Source: CANKHA01 sp034668825 (lineage in GTDB: Bacteria > Pseudomonadota > Alphaproteobacteria > Rhizobiales > Xanthobacteraceae). Taken from it: DNA of 64,000 nucleotides. The notes below the pieces were generated by a model that saw nothing but the letters and a program-made list of their open reading frames with translations, had not been told where the DNA came from and did not search any database. Positions 52,845 through 60,316 of this stretch are shown piece by piece. The position numbers and the translations under genes are program-made. The first letter of the stretch is position 1; every line of letters starts with the position of its first letter. The stretch is taken from the NCBI GenBank assembly GCA_034668825.1, contig JAXDOR010000232.1, forward strand, positions 4,227 to 68,226, read 5' to 3'.

Positions 52845-53084
52845 ATGCAAATAGTTCTTTCCAACAAAGCAGCAAAGCTGATGAAGCTTTGCGACGCCGA
52901 GGGCTTCCGCTCGGTAGACGATCTTCTGCAAGCATCCGCTTCCAACTGCTTGTGCCCGGCCATCTGCATGACCGAGGGCTGCGATCACACGGCGAAAAAA
53001 GCTTCCAACCAGGAGCACGGCTTCTGCCTGGCATGTGGCGGAAACACCATGGCTTCGGCCCTGGTGCTTGCCGGTCGTAAGTAG
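52845..53084 (+). CDS. Small cysteine-rich protein
   Basis: 79 residues with NCLCPAICMTEGCDH and FCLACGGNT, a likely zinc site. GAGGAGGAG stands just upstream. It begins a three-gene unit ended by the terminator at 53,612. Related unnamed proteins occur on rhizobial islands. The 213 bp before it hold no gene or clear signal. Confidence 0.65.
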   Translation: MQIVLSNKAAKLMKLCDAEGFRSVDDLLQASASNCLCPAICMTEGCDHTAKKASNQEHGFCLACGGNTMASALVLAGRK

Positions 53085-53095
53085 GAGGCACAGCC

Positions 53096-53293
53096 ATGGA
53101 TGCCCATGTCTATGCCCTCAAGAGCTGGACCATCCGCAAGCAGGGTGACGCGTTTTACATCGCCCCCTCTGCGCAAACCGGCAAGCACAACTGGCGCGGC
53201 CCCTATGTGAGTTTGCAGCGAGCCTCAACGGCCATCGCGCGCAAACTTCAATGGGAGTTCGCCAGACGACATCGCAAGGCGGTGCGATCATGA
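53096..53293 (+). CDS. Small island protein
   Basis: 65 residues, basic (MDAHVYALKSWTIRKQGDAF; WEFARRHRKAVRS end). TAGGAGG precedes the ATG. Its stop overlaps the next start as ATGA. Function unknown. Confidence 0.6.
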   Translation: MDAHVYALKSWTIRKQGDAFYIAPSAQTGKHNWRGPYVSLQRASTAIARKLQWEFARRHRKAVRS

Positions 53294-53613
53294 CCAGTGA
53301 CCGCATTCGGGAACTCAACGATGCGTTCCGCTCCACCTTCCGCGGCGGGCAGGTTGTCATGACCTCCAGCGTCGATGAACTGCCGTCGATGGTGAAGGCG
53401 GAGGCGCTGCACAAAGCAGCCACCTTCTCCGACTTCACCAAGGACAATGATCCATACGGCGAACACGACTTTGGCAGCTTTGAATTGGTAGGACGTAAGT
53501 TCCTCTGGAAGATCGACTACTACAATTACGATCTCCAGTACGGGTCAGACGATCCGGCCGATCCGCAAAGAACGCTTCGTGTCCTTACCTTGATGCTTGC
53601 CGAAGACTACTAG
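53290..53613 (+). CDS. DUF3768-domain protein
   Basis: 107 residues with the DUF3768 signature TKDNDPYGEHDFGSFELVGR and KFLWKIDYYNYDL. The family is frequent on plasmids and integrated elements of alphaproteobacteria; function unknown. Coupled to the upstream gene by a 4-bp overlap and followed at once by a terminator. Confidence 0.85.
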   Translation: MTSDRIRELNDAFRSTFRGGQVVMTSSVDELPSMVKAEALHKAATFSDFTKDNDPYGEHDFGSFELVGRKFLWKIDYYNYDLQYGSDDPADPQRTLRVLTLMLAEDY

Positions 53614-53633
53614 CCCCCTCCGGGGGCTTTTTT
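53612..53633 (+). terminator. Rho-independent terminator
   Basis: AGCCCCC, loop TCC, GGGGGCT, then a run of T to 53,633. It ends the three small genes; the following ~225 bp up to the serine recombinase hold no gene I can support. Confidence 0.9.
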
Positions 53634-53860
53634 AAATGATCGTGAAAATCGCATTGACGAAGTTTATGCCTACATGAAGCGCTATAGCCCGCGGGTGTTG
53701 CGCCTTAGCACCGCAACCAACTGTATAGGCTGTCCCGCTAAATTATGGGGCATCTAAGGGGAGGACATTTGATCACGTGTTGATTTTCCCTCACAAGTTA
53801 GCAGAGCGGGAGACATCTCGCACGTGGCCGGCATGGCGACGGTGTCTGGTTATGTTGGCG

Positions 53861-55375
53861 CTATCGGTTCTGTGATGTAAAGTGAGCAACAAGAAGATTG
53901 AAAATCTTCTTTGGCCGATTTCGAGGTCTGCCCCGGACCGGTGCGCCAGTCGTATTAAAATCGAGTTCGGCGACCTCGCGGAACGGCGATTGCAGCTCAA
54001 CCACAACGTTTTTTCCGCTCGCCACCAGGTTCGAGGTGGTCGATTCCAAGATTTCGCGCTTTTCCGTCAGGTTTCCGTTTTCGTAAGTCAGCGGAAGGCT
54101 TTTTACGCGTTCGAGGAATTCATCGATATTTCGAGATACGGTCTGTCCACGGCTGCTCACGTCACCTAGTTGCTCCTGCAGCGCCTTTGCTTCTAGTAGT
54201 AATTCGAGCTTCTTTTGCTCAAACAATGATCGATCGATAGCCGCGTCGAGATAGGCGTCCGTAAGGCGCGACATACGTTTCGCGTTGTTTTCTATTTGTA
54301 GCGCGAGCGAGCTCTCGTATTGGCTTTTCCTATCCGCCCATTCCATTTCTAGCTTCGCATTCCATTGGCGCAGTTCGGAAACATCTTCCTCCGTAAAGTC
54401 GAATGGCTTGAAGCCGATCTGTACAGCTTCATCCACCACCTCCTCGCGGATGGAGCACGTCGGGCACTCTTTCGTGTGACATCGATAATATGTGTGGCCT
54501 TTCTGGCGTTCCGCGATCAGGTGGTAGTTACAGCTGGCGCAGGCGATCAGCCGGCGAAACACGAAATCGTGCAAAATTGCCTTCTTGTTTGCTTTTCCTC
54601 GCAGAACATCCTGAGCGCGGTCGAACAGCGATTTAGAAATGAGAGGCTGATGAACGCCGTCATAGTGCGCGCCCGAACGCTTCATCCGAATGATGCCCAT
54701 ATAGAACGGGTTGTGAAGCATTTCCGACAGCCGGTTGACGCCTACCTGTTTGCCAATCTTGCTACGAAGGCCGCGCCGGTACAGTTCGTCGCTTAGGGCG
54801 TGAAGGGGCAGGCCCGCCGCATACAGCTCAAAGGCGTCACGCACCAACGGGGCGCGAATTGGATCGGGAGTTTTCGCCTTTCCGCCGCCCTGGTCCAAAT
54901 ACCCAAGCGGGGCCGCCAGAGGATACAGGCCTTGTTTTAGACGCCCCCGCATGCCCTTCTTCACCTCGTCGCGGAGATTACGTATGTAATGCGAGGCGAT
55001 GACCGCTAGGAAGTCGCCGGTCAGCTTGCCTTCATTGGAGGCCAAGTTGACGCTCTCGTGGGCGAAGCGCACGTCGATGCCCTGGTCTGCAAGTTCCTGG
55101 ATGACGCTCCAGTCCTTCAAATTGCGGGCACTACGGTCAATCTTGTGAAAGATGACGCCGGAGGCCGCGCCCTTCTGCAATGCTTTGAGCATGCGCGAGA
55201 ACTCGTGGCGGCCGACCTTCGCTGCCGTCTCACGCTCCTCAAACCAGGCCGCTATTTGGATTCCGTTTCGCGCGGCAAATGCCACGATGGCATCGCGTTG
55301 TTCGTTAAGGGATGATCCGTGCTCGCCCTGCTTAACGGTCGAGACTCGGATGTAAGCAAAAAAATGACAAGTCAT
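53861..55375 (-). CDS. Large serine recombinase
   Basis: 504 residues. The resolvase domain has the catalytic Ser in AYIRVSTVKQGEHGSS and the Arg pattern HKIDRSARN; then the recombinase domain (RAPLVRDAFELYAAGLPLHA), zinc ribbon (LIACASCNYHLIAERQKGHTYYRC with HTKECPTC) and a coiled-coil region near residues 350-430. All parts for phage-type integration are present, so this is a second integrase within the element. Its own attachment sites were not found. Confidence 0.92.
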   Translation of the reverse strand: MTCHFFAYIRVSTVKQGEHGSSLNEQRDAIVAFAARNGIQIAAWFEERETAAKVGRHEFSRMLKALQKGAASGVIFHKIDRSARNLKDWSVIQELADQGIDVRFAHESVNLASNEGKLTGDFLAVIASHYIRNLRDEVKKGMRGRLKQGLYPLAAPLGYLDQGGGKAKTPDPIRAPLVRDAFELYAAGLPLHALSDELYRRGLRSKIGKQVGVNRLSEMLHNPFYMGIIRMKRSGAHYDGVHQPLISKSLFDRAQDVLRGKANKKAILHDFVFRRLIACASCNYHLIAERQKGHTYYRCHTKECPTCSIREEVVDEAVQIGFKPFDFTEEDVSELRQWNAKLEMEWADRKSQYESSLALQIENNAKRMSRLTDAYLDAAIDRSLFEQKKLELLLEAKALQEQLGDVSSRGQTVSRNIDEFLERVKSLPLTYENGNLTEKREILESTTSNLVASGKNVVVELQSPFREVAELDFNTTGAPVRGRPRNRPKKIFNLLVAHFTSQNR

Positions 55376-55584
55376 ACGGCATGGTCGTCGCCTTTCAGTT
55401 TACCAAGGCGGGCCAATTCTGACGAATCTGCCTCGAACCGTTCGAGCGTGATGCGTTCATAGATACGGCGAACCACAGCCATATACCGCGCAAAGTTATC
55501 TGTCGCTTTGCGCAGCTCATCTTCGCTCGCAGTGGGCATGAGGCGGCGAATAAATCTTGGCACCGGCTGGTTCGGCATAGTCAT
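55372..55584 (-). CDS. Small protein coupled to the serine recombinase
   Basis: 70 residues (MTMPNQPVPRFIRRLMPTAS start; helical). Its stop overlaps the recombinase start (ATGA). Similar small genes precede serine recombinases on Bradyrhizobium mobile DNA; it may be a recombination directionality or accessory factor, by position only. Confidence 0.6.
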   Translation of the reverse strand: MTMPNQPVPRFIRRLMPTASEDELRKATDNFARYMAVVRRIYERITLERFEADSSELARLGKLKGDDHAV

Positions 55585-55690
55585 GCCGAAAGTCTACGCG
55601 CGGCGCTCTGCCGATGAAGGCGGGCAGCGGTAGTGTCCCAACCACGATTGTCCCTCTCGACTAGGAGACACCCCGGCATAGCATCTAACA

Positions 55691-57049
55691 ATGCTACCCT
55701 CCGGTCGCAAACAACCAGGTCAGAGCAAGGAAAGGCCCGGCATACCCGCTGCTTCGCGTGTATATCCTGACGGAACGCTCCTGGAATTGTTGTATCGGCC
55801 GCATACGAAGACCACAGCCTTTTCCGTATGGCGTGACGGTGCGTGGAGCATTGAAAGTAAGTGGCAAGGCGTAGACGGCGAACTGGTGGTCCCCTTCTCA
55901 CCTACCAACAACCTCATCAAGAATAACGTGGTGCTGTTGCCGTCAGAGCCGGTCGATTACGGGACTGAGGAACAGCTTCTGCAGGATATCCGCGACTTCA
56001 TCCATCGATACGCCGACCTCACGCCAACATTCGAGAACGTCGCCATCCACTACGTCGTGCTCAGCTGGCTTTATGACGCCTTCAACGAGCTACCATACCT
56101 GCGGCTACGCGGCGACTTCGGCACCGGCAAAACTCGCACGCTTCTGACGATAGGATCGGTCTGTTACAAAGCGTTCTTTGCCAGCGGCGCATCCACCGTC
56201 TCGCCTATATTCCACACGCTCGACGCCTTCCGCGGCACGCTCATATTCGATGAAGCCGATTTCCGGTTCAGCGATGAACGGGCCGAGATCGTCAAAGTCC
56301 TCAACAACGGCAACGTGCGGGGGCTTCCGGTGCTGCGCACGATGATAAACCAGCACCGAGAATTTAATCCGCAGGCGTTCCACGTGTTCGGCCCGAAAGT
56401 CGTCGCAACCCGCTCCGACTACGCCGACAAGGGATTGGAAAGCCGATTCCTCACCGAGGACATGGGCGGCCGCCGCCTGAGAGACAACATCCCAATCAAT
56501 CTGCCGCCGACGTTTGCCGACGAAGCGCGGCTCTTGCGCAACAAGCTGCTGCTCTACCGTTTCCATACCCGGACGCGCGCACTGCTAGACGAGAGCCTGG
56601 TCGATCCGCAGCTTGAGCCGCGTCTCAACCAGATACTGGTGCCGCTCCTGAGTGTCGTGAGCAACCCGAAACTGCGCGATGACCTCCGCGCCGTGGCCAA
56701 CGCTGCTCAGTCCAGCTTGCTCGCGGCGCGTGGCTTCTCCCCAGAAGCACACGTCCTGCAAACACTCGCCGACCTCATTTCGGACCCCGAACGCAAACCA
56801 ATTTCAGTCGGCAACGTCGCCGCCGGCATGGCGGAGCGCTACGGCGCAGAATACGACCGTCCTATCACCAACCGCTGGATCGGCGGCATTCTGCGCGCGC
56901 GGCTCGGCATCCGGGCCTTCAAAACCCACGGCGTCTACGTTGTCCCGCCCGGCGAATACGAAAAGGTGGAGCTGTTGTGCAGCCGGTATGGCATCGCTCC
57001 CGCCGCTGCAGTCGCCCCATCGGCGGACGTGGGGACGTCGGGGACGTAG
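55691..57049 (+). CDS. Helicase/primase-like AAA ATPase
   Basis: 452 residues. Walker A is in RLRGDFGTGKTRTLL (about residue 140), Walker B in GTLIFDEADFRFSDE. Around are PVLRTMINQHREFNPQAFHV and VVATRSDYADKGLESRF, as in superfamily 3-like or DUF927/DUF3631-type helicases of integrated elements. It could support replication of the excised circle. First gene of the right-end + strand set. Confidence 0.75.
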   Translation: MLPSGRKQPGQSKERPGIPAASRVYPDGTLLELLYRPHTKTTAFSVWRDGAWSIESKWQGVDGELVVPFSPTNNLIKNNVVLLPSEPVDYGTEEQLLQDIRDFIHRYADLTPTFENVAIHYVVLSWLYDAFNELPYLRLRGDFGTGKTRTLLTIGSVCYKAFFASGASTVSPIFHTLDAFRGTLIFDEADFRFSDERAEIVKVLNNGNVRGLPVLRTMINQHREFNPQAFHVFGPKVVATRSDYADKGLESRFLTEDMGGRRLRDNIPINLPPTFADEARLLRNKLLLYRFHTRTRALLDESLVDPQLEPRLNQILVPLLSVVSNPKLRDDLRAVANAAQSSLLAARGFSPEAHVLQTLADLISDPERKPISVGNVAAGMAERYGAEYDRPITNRWIGGILRARLGIRAFKTHGVYVVPPGEYEKVELLCSRYGIAPAAAVAPSADVGTSGT

Positions 57050-57266
57050 GAGCCGCGTTGCAGTACGCGGCAACGGGTAAGTCATCAGATTTTATCTTTT
57101 CTTTATTTCCCACTGATAATCTCCTCTACATCCCCAAGTCCCCACAGCGAGGCGCAACGCCGCCGATGTTCTTCCTATTTGTCACGTTTGCCCGCCTTAC
57201 GACCGCACGTCCCCGCAGGAGATAATCGAGCGCGTGCTTCTAACCTGTCGGTTGGGAACACGACGT

Positions 57267-57620
57267 ATGCGAAAACTCGATTGCTATCTTCAAACACATC
57301 GGCGCCAATGGGGCTTCACCCAGCAGGAACTAGCGTTCCTCTTAGGCGTCAAAGACCGCAGCTCCGTGGCTTGGCTTGAGCTTGGCAGGACCGGTCCAAA
57401 CATTAAAATCGCTCTGGGTTGCGAGGTGCTGTTTGGCGCTTCGCCGAAAGACCTGTTCCCGAAGGCATACGGAACTATACAGGACGCGCTCATGCGCCGC
57501 GCCTACGTTCTGGACGAACGCCTGAAGCGCGAAGCATCGCCGCAAGCCGAAGCCAAGCGAAAGTTGCTTAGGGATGTCCTGTCGAGAGCCGCCGAATTTT
57601 CGTCCGAACAAGAGGTATGA
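57267..57620 (+). CDS. XRE-family transcriptional regulator
   Basis: 117 residues. The helix-turn-helix is RRQWGFTQQELAFLLGVKDR and SSVAWLELGR, followed by a helical C-terminus. The GTP-like spacing is absent, so it is a plain Cro/CI-type repressor, a candidate regulator of the element. Its stop overlaps the next start (ATGA). The 217 bp before it hold no gene. Confidence 0.8.
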   Translation: MRKLDCYLQTHRRQWGFTQQELAFLLGVKDRSSVAWLELGRTGPNIKIALGCEVLFGASPKDLFPKAYGTIQDALMRRAYVLDERLKREASPQAEAKRKLLRDVLSRAAEFSSEQEV

Positions 57621-58135
57621 GAGCGGCATCACGGCATCAGTTGGTAATGGGTATTTTCCCGAGTAGCCGCGGATTTGGCTTTTCGCTACTCGAAGGCCCT
57701 CTCTCCCCGGTAGCCTGGGGCATCGTCCGCATACGCTCTGCCCGGAGAAATAGACACTGCATCGCGCGCATTGCCCGGCTATTCGGCCGCTACTCGCCGG
57801 ATGTGGTGGTTTTGCAAGACATGGATGACCCGCGCGCGCGACGCGCGCGGCGCATTCGCGATCTCAACGAAGCCATCCAGGTACTGGCAGAGACGCAGGG
57901 CATTCCCGTTGTCACCTACTCTCGTTCGCGTGTGCGACATTGCTTTGGGGCCGATGGATTCCGTACGCGCTATCAAATGGCCGAAGCTATCGGGCGGCAC
58001 ATTCCGATGCTCGAACGATTCGTGCCGCCGATCCGGAAGTATTGGGAGACCGAGCACCGCCGAATGCCGCTCTTCGAGGCAGTCGGGCTCGTGCTGACCT
58101 ACTATCATTCGCACATGCCGTCGAACGAACAGTGA
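57617..58135 (+). CDS. RuvC/RNase-H-fold protein
   Basis: 172 residues. The pattern VMGIFPSSRGFGFSLLEGPL resembles the first strand pair of RuvC-like resolvases, and YSPDVVVLQDMDD the next acidic strand, but the first Asp of the usual DPG is replaced (IFPSS), so activity is uncertain. Similar proteins occur on rhizobial islands. It may process branched DNA or be a structural derivative. It is the last gene before the 1.15-kb non-coding stretch. Confidence 0.6.
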   Translation: MRAASRHQLVMGIFPSSRGFGFSLLEGPLSPVAWGIVRIRSARRNRHCIARIARLFGRYSPDVVVLQDMDDPRARRARRIRDLNEAIQVLAETQGIPVVTYSRSRVRHCFGADGFRTRYQMAEAIGRHIPMLERFVPPIRKYWETEHRRMPLFEAVGLVLTYYHSHMPSNEQ

Positions 58136-58283
58136 CGAGGATCGGTGTCGTCGCGGGCGGCCACCTCCGCCAGGAGGTGGGTGGGCGCATTCGACTTCGT
58201 GCGCAGCAAGCGCAAGCCGCCCCGCGATGACCGTTGGGTGTCCTCACCGCAAGCAGCACCGCTGCGAGGAGCAGGCAGTACTG

Positions 58284-58529
58284 TTTTCCCCACGCAGATG
58301 TCGGAAGCCCAAAGCAAGGAGCGCCGCCTCCGGCGGCGTGACTATGCGACGGCGTCGGCAAAGCCGGCCGACCCCGTGCGCCCAGGGCTCCTGCTCCGTC
58401 GCTTTGGCGACGTAAGCGGGAGCGCCCCCTGCTCCGCCTAGCTTTGGCAATGCTCGACCTCGCGTCAGCATTGCAAGGCGGAGTGGGGGCACGGGGTCGG
58501 GCGGCACGCCCGACATCTGCGGGGGAAAA
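58284..58529. repeat. Nested inverted repeat closed by a 20-bp stem
   Basis: Outer arms at 58,284-58,304 and 58,510-58,529 are complementary with one extra base (core CGCAGATGTCGG / CCGACATCTGCG). Inside, CCGACCCCGTGC (58,368-58,379) pairs with GCACGGGGTCGG (58,489-58,500). GCCCCC, CTCCGCCT and GCAATGCT (58,424-58,454) pair with AGCATTGC, AGGCGGAG and GGGGGC (58,467-58,490). Local hairpins CGCCGCC-tcc-GGCGGCG (58,322) and CGTCGC-tttg-GCGACG (58,397) sit in the branches. It could be a structured RNA, a replication origin or a non-autonomous palindromic insertion. Confidence 0.75.
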
Positions 58530-58568
58530 AGATGATGCGCTGTAATTGCTTACAGGCACGTTTTATCC

Positions 58569-58602
58569 AAAAGGGGATACAAACGGATTTGTATCCCCTT
58601 TT
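58569..58602. repeat. Perfect 15-bp inverted repeat with 4-nt loop
   Basis: AAAAGGGGATACAAA, loop CGGA, TTTGTATCCCCTTTT. The A and T ends make it symmetrical, so it would work as a bidirectional terminator on either strand, or as an operator dyad. Confidence 0.85.
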
Positions 58603-58820
58603 GTATCTGACCGTTCGGGGTGGGTAACGATTTTGGCCATGGTGAACAATGTAGCGGCTTCAGCGTTACAGGAGGGCAGCAAGCGTTGCTTTGCTGCTCC
58701 GGCAGGCGATCTAGTCACGATCAGTAATGACGCCTGATCCGGATCGTGCTAAGACAACTACGGAGACTTTACTGCGGGAATCCCATTCGACTCCAACCCC
58801 GCGCATACGACCTAAGCTGA

Positions 58821-59250
58821 CGCCGGTAGCGGCGGTTTAGCATTCTGTTTCCATCGGCTGCTCATGCCGATTTTCGCGACTTCGGTCGCAGTCTTGTGTT
58901 GGACGTCTTGTTTACAAGACGTTTTGGTGCCCGGTAGGGCAGTTCCAATCGGCTAGAGAGCCGATTTTCGCGACCTCGGTCGCACTTCGCGGTCCTTGGG
59001 GTAATTCCCCGATATCTAACGTCTCGTTCTTGATCCCCGGCGTAGCCGGAAATGACGACGGCGCTCCCGAAGGGGGCTGGACAGCTGAAAGTGCGCGCGA
59101 GGATCGTCGGCGATCCTCAAAAAATAACTGCTGGTTCCCTTTGGGCGGACAACTCCGCCTGCTTGGAACAAAAAAGCCGCCCGGTTCAACCGACGCGGCT
59201 AGCCCCAAAGGGGCTCGTGCGAACGGGTCTGAACACCCGTTCGCACGAGC
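58821..59250 (+). other. Chain of about 15 consecutive stem-loops
   Basis: Read directly: CGCCG-gtag-CGGCG (58,821); ATCGGC...GCCGAT (58,853); GCGAC-ttcg-GTCGC (58,876); ACGTCTTG-ttta-CAAGACGT (58,903); TGCCC-ggta-GGGCA (58,928); ATCGGCT-agag-AGCCGAT (58,948); GCGAC-ctcg-GTCGC (58,970); GGGG-taatt-CCCC (58,998); CCGGC-gta-GCCGG (59,037); GCTCCC-gaa-GGGGGC (59,063); GAGGATCG-tcgg-CGATCCTC (59,099); GGCGG-acaact-CCGCC (59,144); AGCCGC...GCGGCT with inner CGGT/ACCG (59,175); AGCCCC-aaa-GGGGCT (59,201); and a 16-bp stem with 6-nt loop (59,213-59,250). None has a T run. The chain ends 38 bp before the next start codon. Confidence 0.8.
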
Positions 59251-59288
59251 AATCTGGACTCGTTGGACCACAAAAGGAGAGATTCCCG

Positions 59289-59609
59289 ATGCGCGAATCC
59301 GAACTGCTCTTCGAGCCCCCCGCTGGCGTGCGTCGCCCGGATGAGGCAACGCCACCAAACAACTCCTCCAATTCAAGCACAGTCGGCGGAACCGTCAACC
59401 GTGCCGGCGCAGCCAAAAACACGTCGGATATCGTCGTCAAGTCGCCCTCGACTGACGCCGTTGTCCTCCAATGCCTTTCCGGGCTCAGCTTTTACAGCGC
59501 CCGCGGGGACGAGGGATACGATCGCCTCTACATCAGCGACATCCTGACCGGCCGCACCGTTACCATTATGGACGTGCCGGCAGGCGAGTGGCCCGTGTCA
59601 TGCGAGTAG
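59289..59609 (+). CDS. Small protein downstream of the hairpin chain
   Basis: 106 residues (MRESELLFEPPAGVRRPDEA start). After a Ser/Asn-rich linker a compact C-terminal part (DAVVLQCLSGLSFYSARGDE, YDRLYISDILTGRTV) follows; no known family. AAAGGAGA is well placed upstream. The frame is open further 5' through the hairpins, but no start there has a ribosome site. First of four close + strand genes ending with int. Confidence 0.65.
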   Translation: MRESELLFEPPAGVRRPDEATPPNNSSNSSTVGGTVNRAGAAKNTSDIVVKSPSTDAVVLQCLSGLSFYSARGDEGYDRLYISDILTGRTVTIMDVPAGEWPVSCE

Positions 59610-59647
59610 CCGTCGCGGTCCACATTACGCAGACTGAGGACCGTGAG

Positions 59648-60040
59648 ATGTCCGAATCCGATCTGCTTGAAGAGGCCCGTGCAAGGGACGAACTTGGCGG
59701 AGCGGGGAAGTTGAAGTTCGCCTTCGTCTCCAATCTCGCCATCAATACCTCCATCGTGCCCGCCGAAACCAACCGGACCGGCACCAGCATCATTATCGAA
59801 CTAGAGATCAGCAACGAGCGCGTCCGTCGCAGCTCAGCTTTGTCTTCGGTCCCGAAGCAGCAGAAGCCGCCAGCGGCGCCAGCGCCGCCTGAAGACCTAA
59901 AGTTTCGCTCAATGCCTTCCCACGCTGCTAATCCGCCCAAGCATCGCTGCAGCGGCCCGTGCATCTGCTCGCCGGAGAACGGTGAGTCGGACACGTATTG
60001 CGATACGTGCGCGGATGAAATGGTTTCCTCGCACCGCTGA
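59648..60040 (+). CDS. Small protein with C-terminal cysteine cluster
   Basis: 130 residues (MSESDLLEEARARDELGGAG start) with a Pro-rich linker and a tail RCSGPCICSPENGESDTYCD that may bind zinc. GAGGA precedes 59,648; another ATG at 59,600 overlaps the previous stop and would add 16 residues. The starts of this and the previous protein (RESELL / SESDLL) look alike, but the rest does not. Unknown function. Confidence 0.6.
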   Translation: MSESDLLEEARARDELGGAGKLKFAFVSNLAINTSIVPAETNRTGTSIIIELEISNERVRRSSALSSVPKQQKPPAAPAPPEDLKFRSMPSHAANPPKHRCSGPCICSPENGESDTYCDTCADEMVSSHR

Positions 60041-60058
60041 ATCGTAGGTGAGTTGACG

Positions 60059-60316
60059 ATGGCCCAGCATACCGCCCTTCCGATGTCCTTGCCGCCTCGG
60101 CTCATCAGCCGGGAAGCCGCTGCTGCGTATGTCAACGTGAGCCCGACTACGTTCGACCAGCTGGTCGCCGACGGGCGCATGCCGCAGCCGAAGATGCTCG
60201 GTCGCCGAAGGCTGGCGTGGGACGTGAAAGAATTGGATCGCTTCATTGATGCATTGCCGAAGGTCTGCGAAGATTCCGACCACGACAAAACGTGGAGTGA
60301 CGTAGATGTCCGGTAA
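60059..60316 (+). CDS. Excisionase-like helix-turn-helix protein
   Basis: 85 residues with the HTH_17/AlpA pattern RLISREAAAAYVNVSPTTFD and QLVADGRMPQPKMLGRRRLA, ending in an acidic helix. Such small winged-helix proteins next to tyrosine integrases serve as excisionases that bend DNA at the attachment site. It overlaps the integrase start by 11 bp. Confidence 0.82.
   Translation: MAQHTALPMSLPPRLISREAAAAYVNVSPTTFDQLVADGRMPQPKMLGRRRLAWDVKELDRFIDALPKVCEDSDHDKTWSDVDVR

Larger units (their letters stand above)
58136..59288. other. Hairpin-rich non-coding region
   Basis: No protein gene is supported in these 1,153 bp. They open with CCACCTCC-gcca-GGAGGTGG (58,161-58,180), continue with a ~245-bp nested inverted repeat (58,284-58,529), a perfect 15-bp hairpin (58,569-58,602), a GCAGC-AAGC stem with one bulge near 58,677, the palindrome GATCCGGATC near 58,738, and the stem-loop chain 58,821-59,250. 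A frame of 32 codons at 58,639 has no ribosome site and was not called. The region lies between the RuvC-like gene and the xis-int end, a common place for oriT or replication signals. Confidence 0.7.

Noticed and set aside
58546..58737. 63-codon frame (32 codons from an ATG at 58,639) in the hairpin-rich region
   Set aside because: No ribosome binding site, and it runs through the perfect inverted repeat and other stems; no recognisable protein pattern.
58136..59288. Possible CRISPR array
   Set aside because: The repeats are inverted and unequal, with no regular direct repeat/spacer layout and no cas genes.
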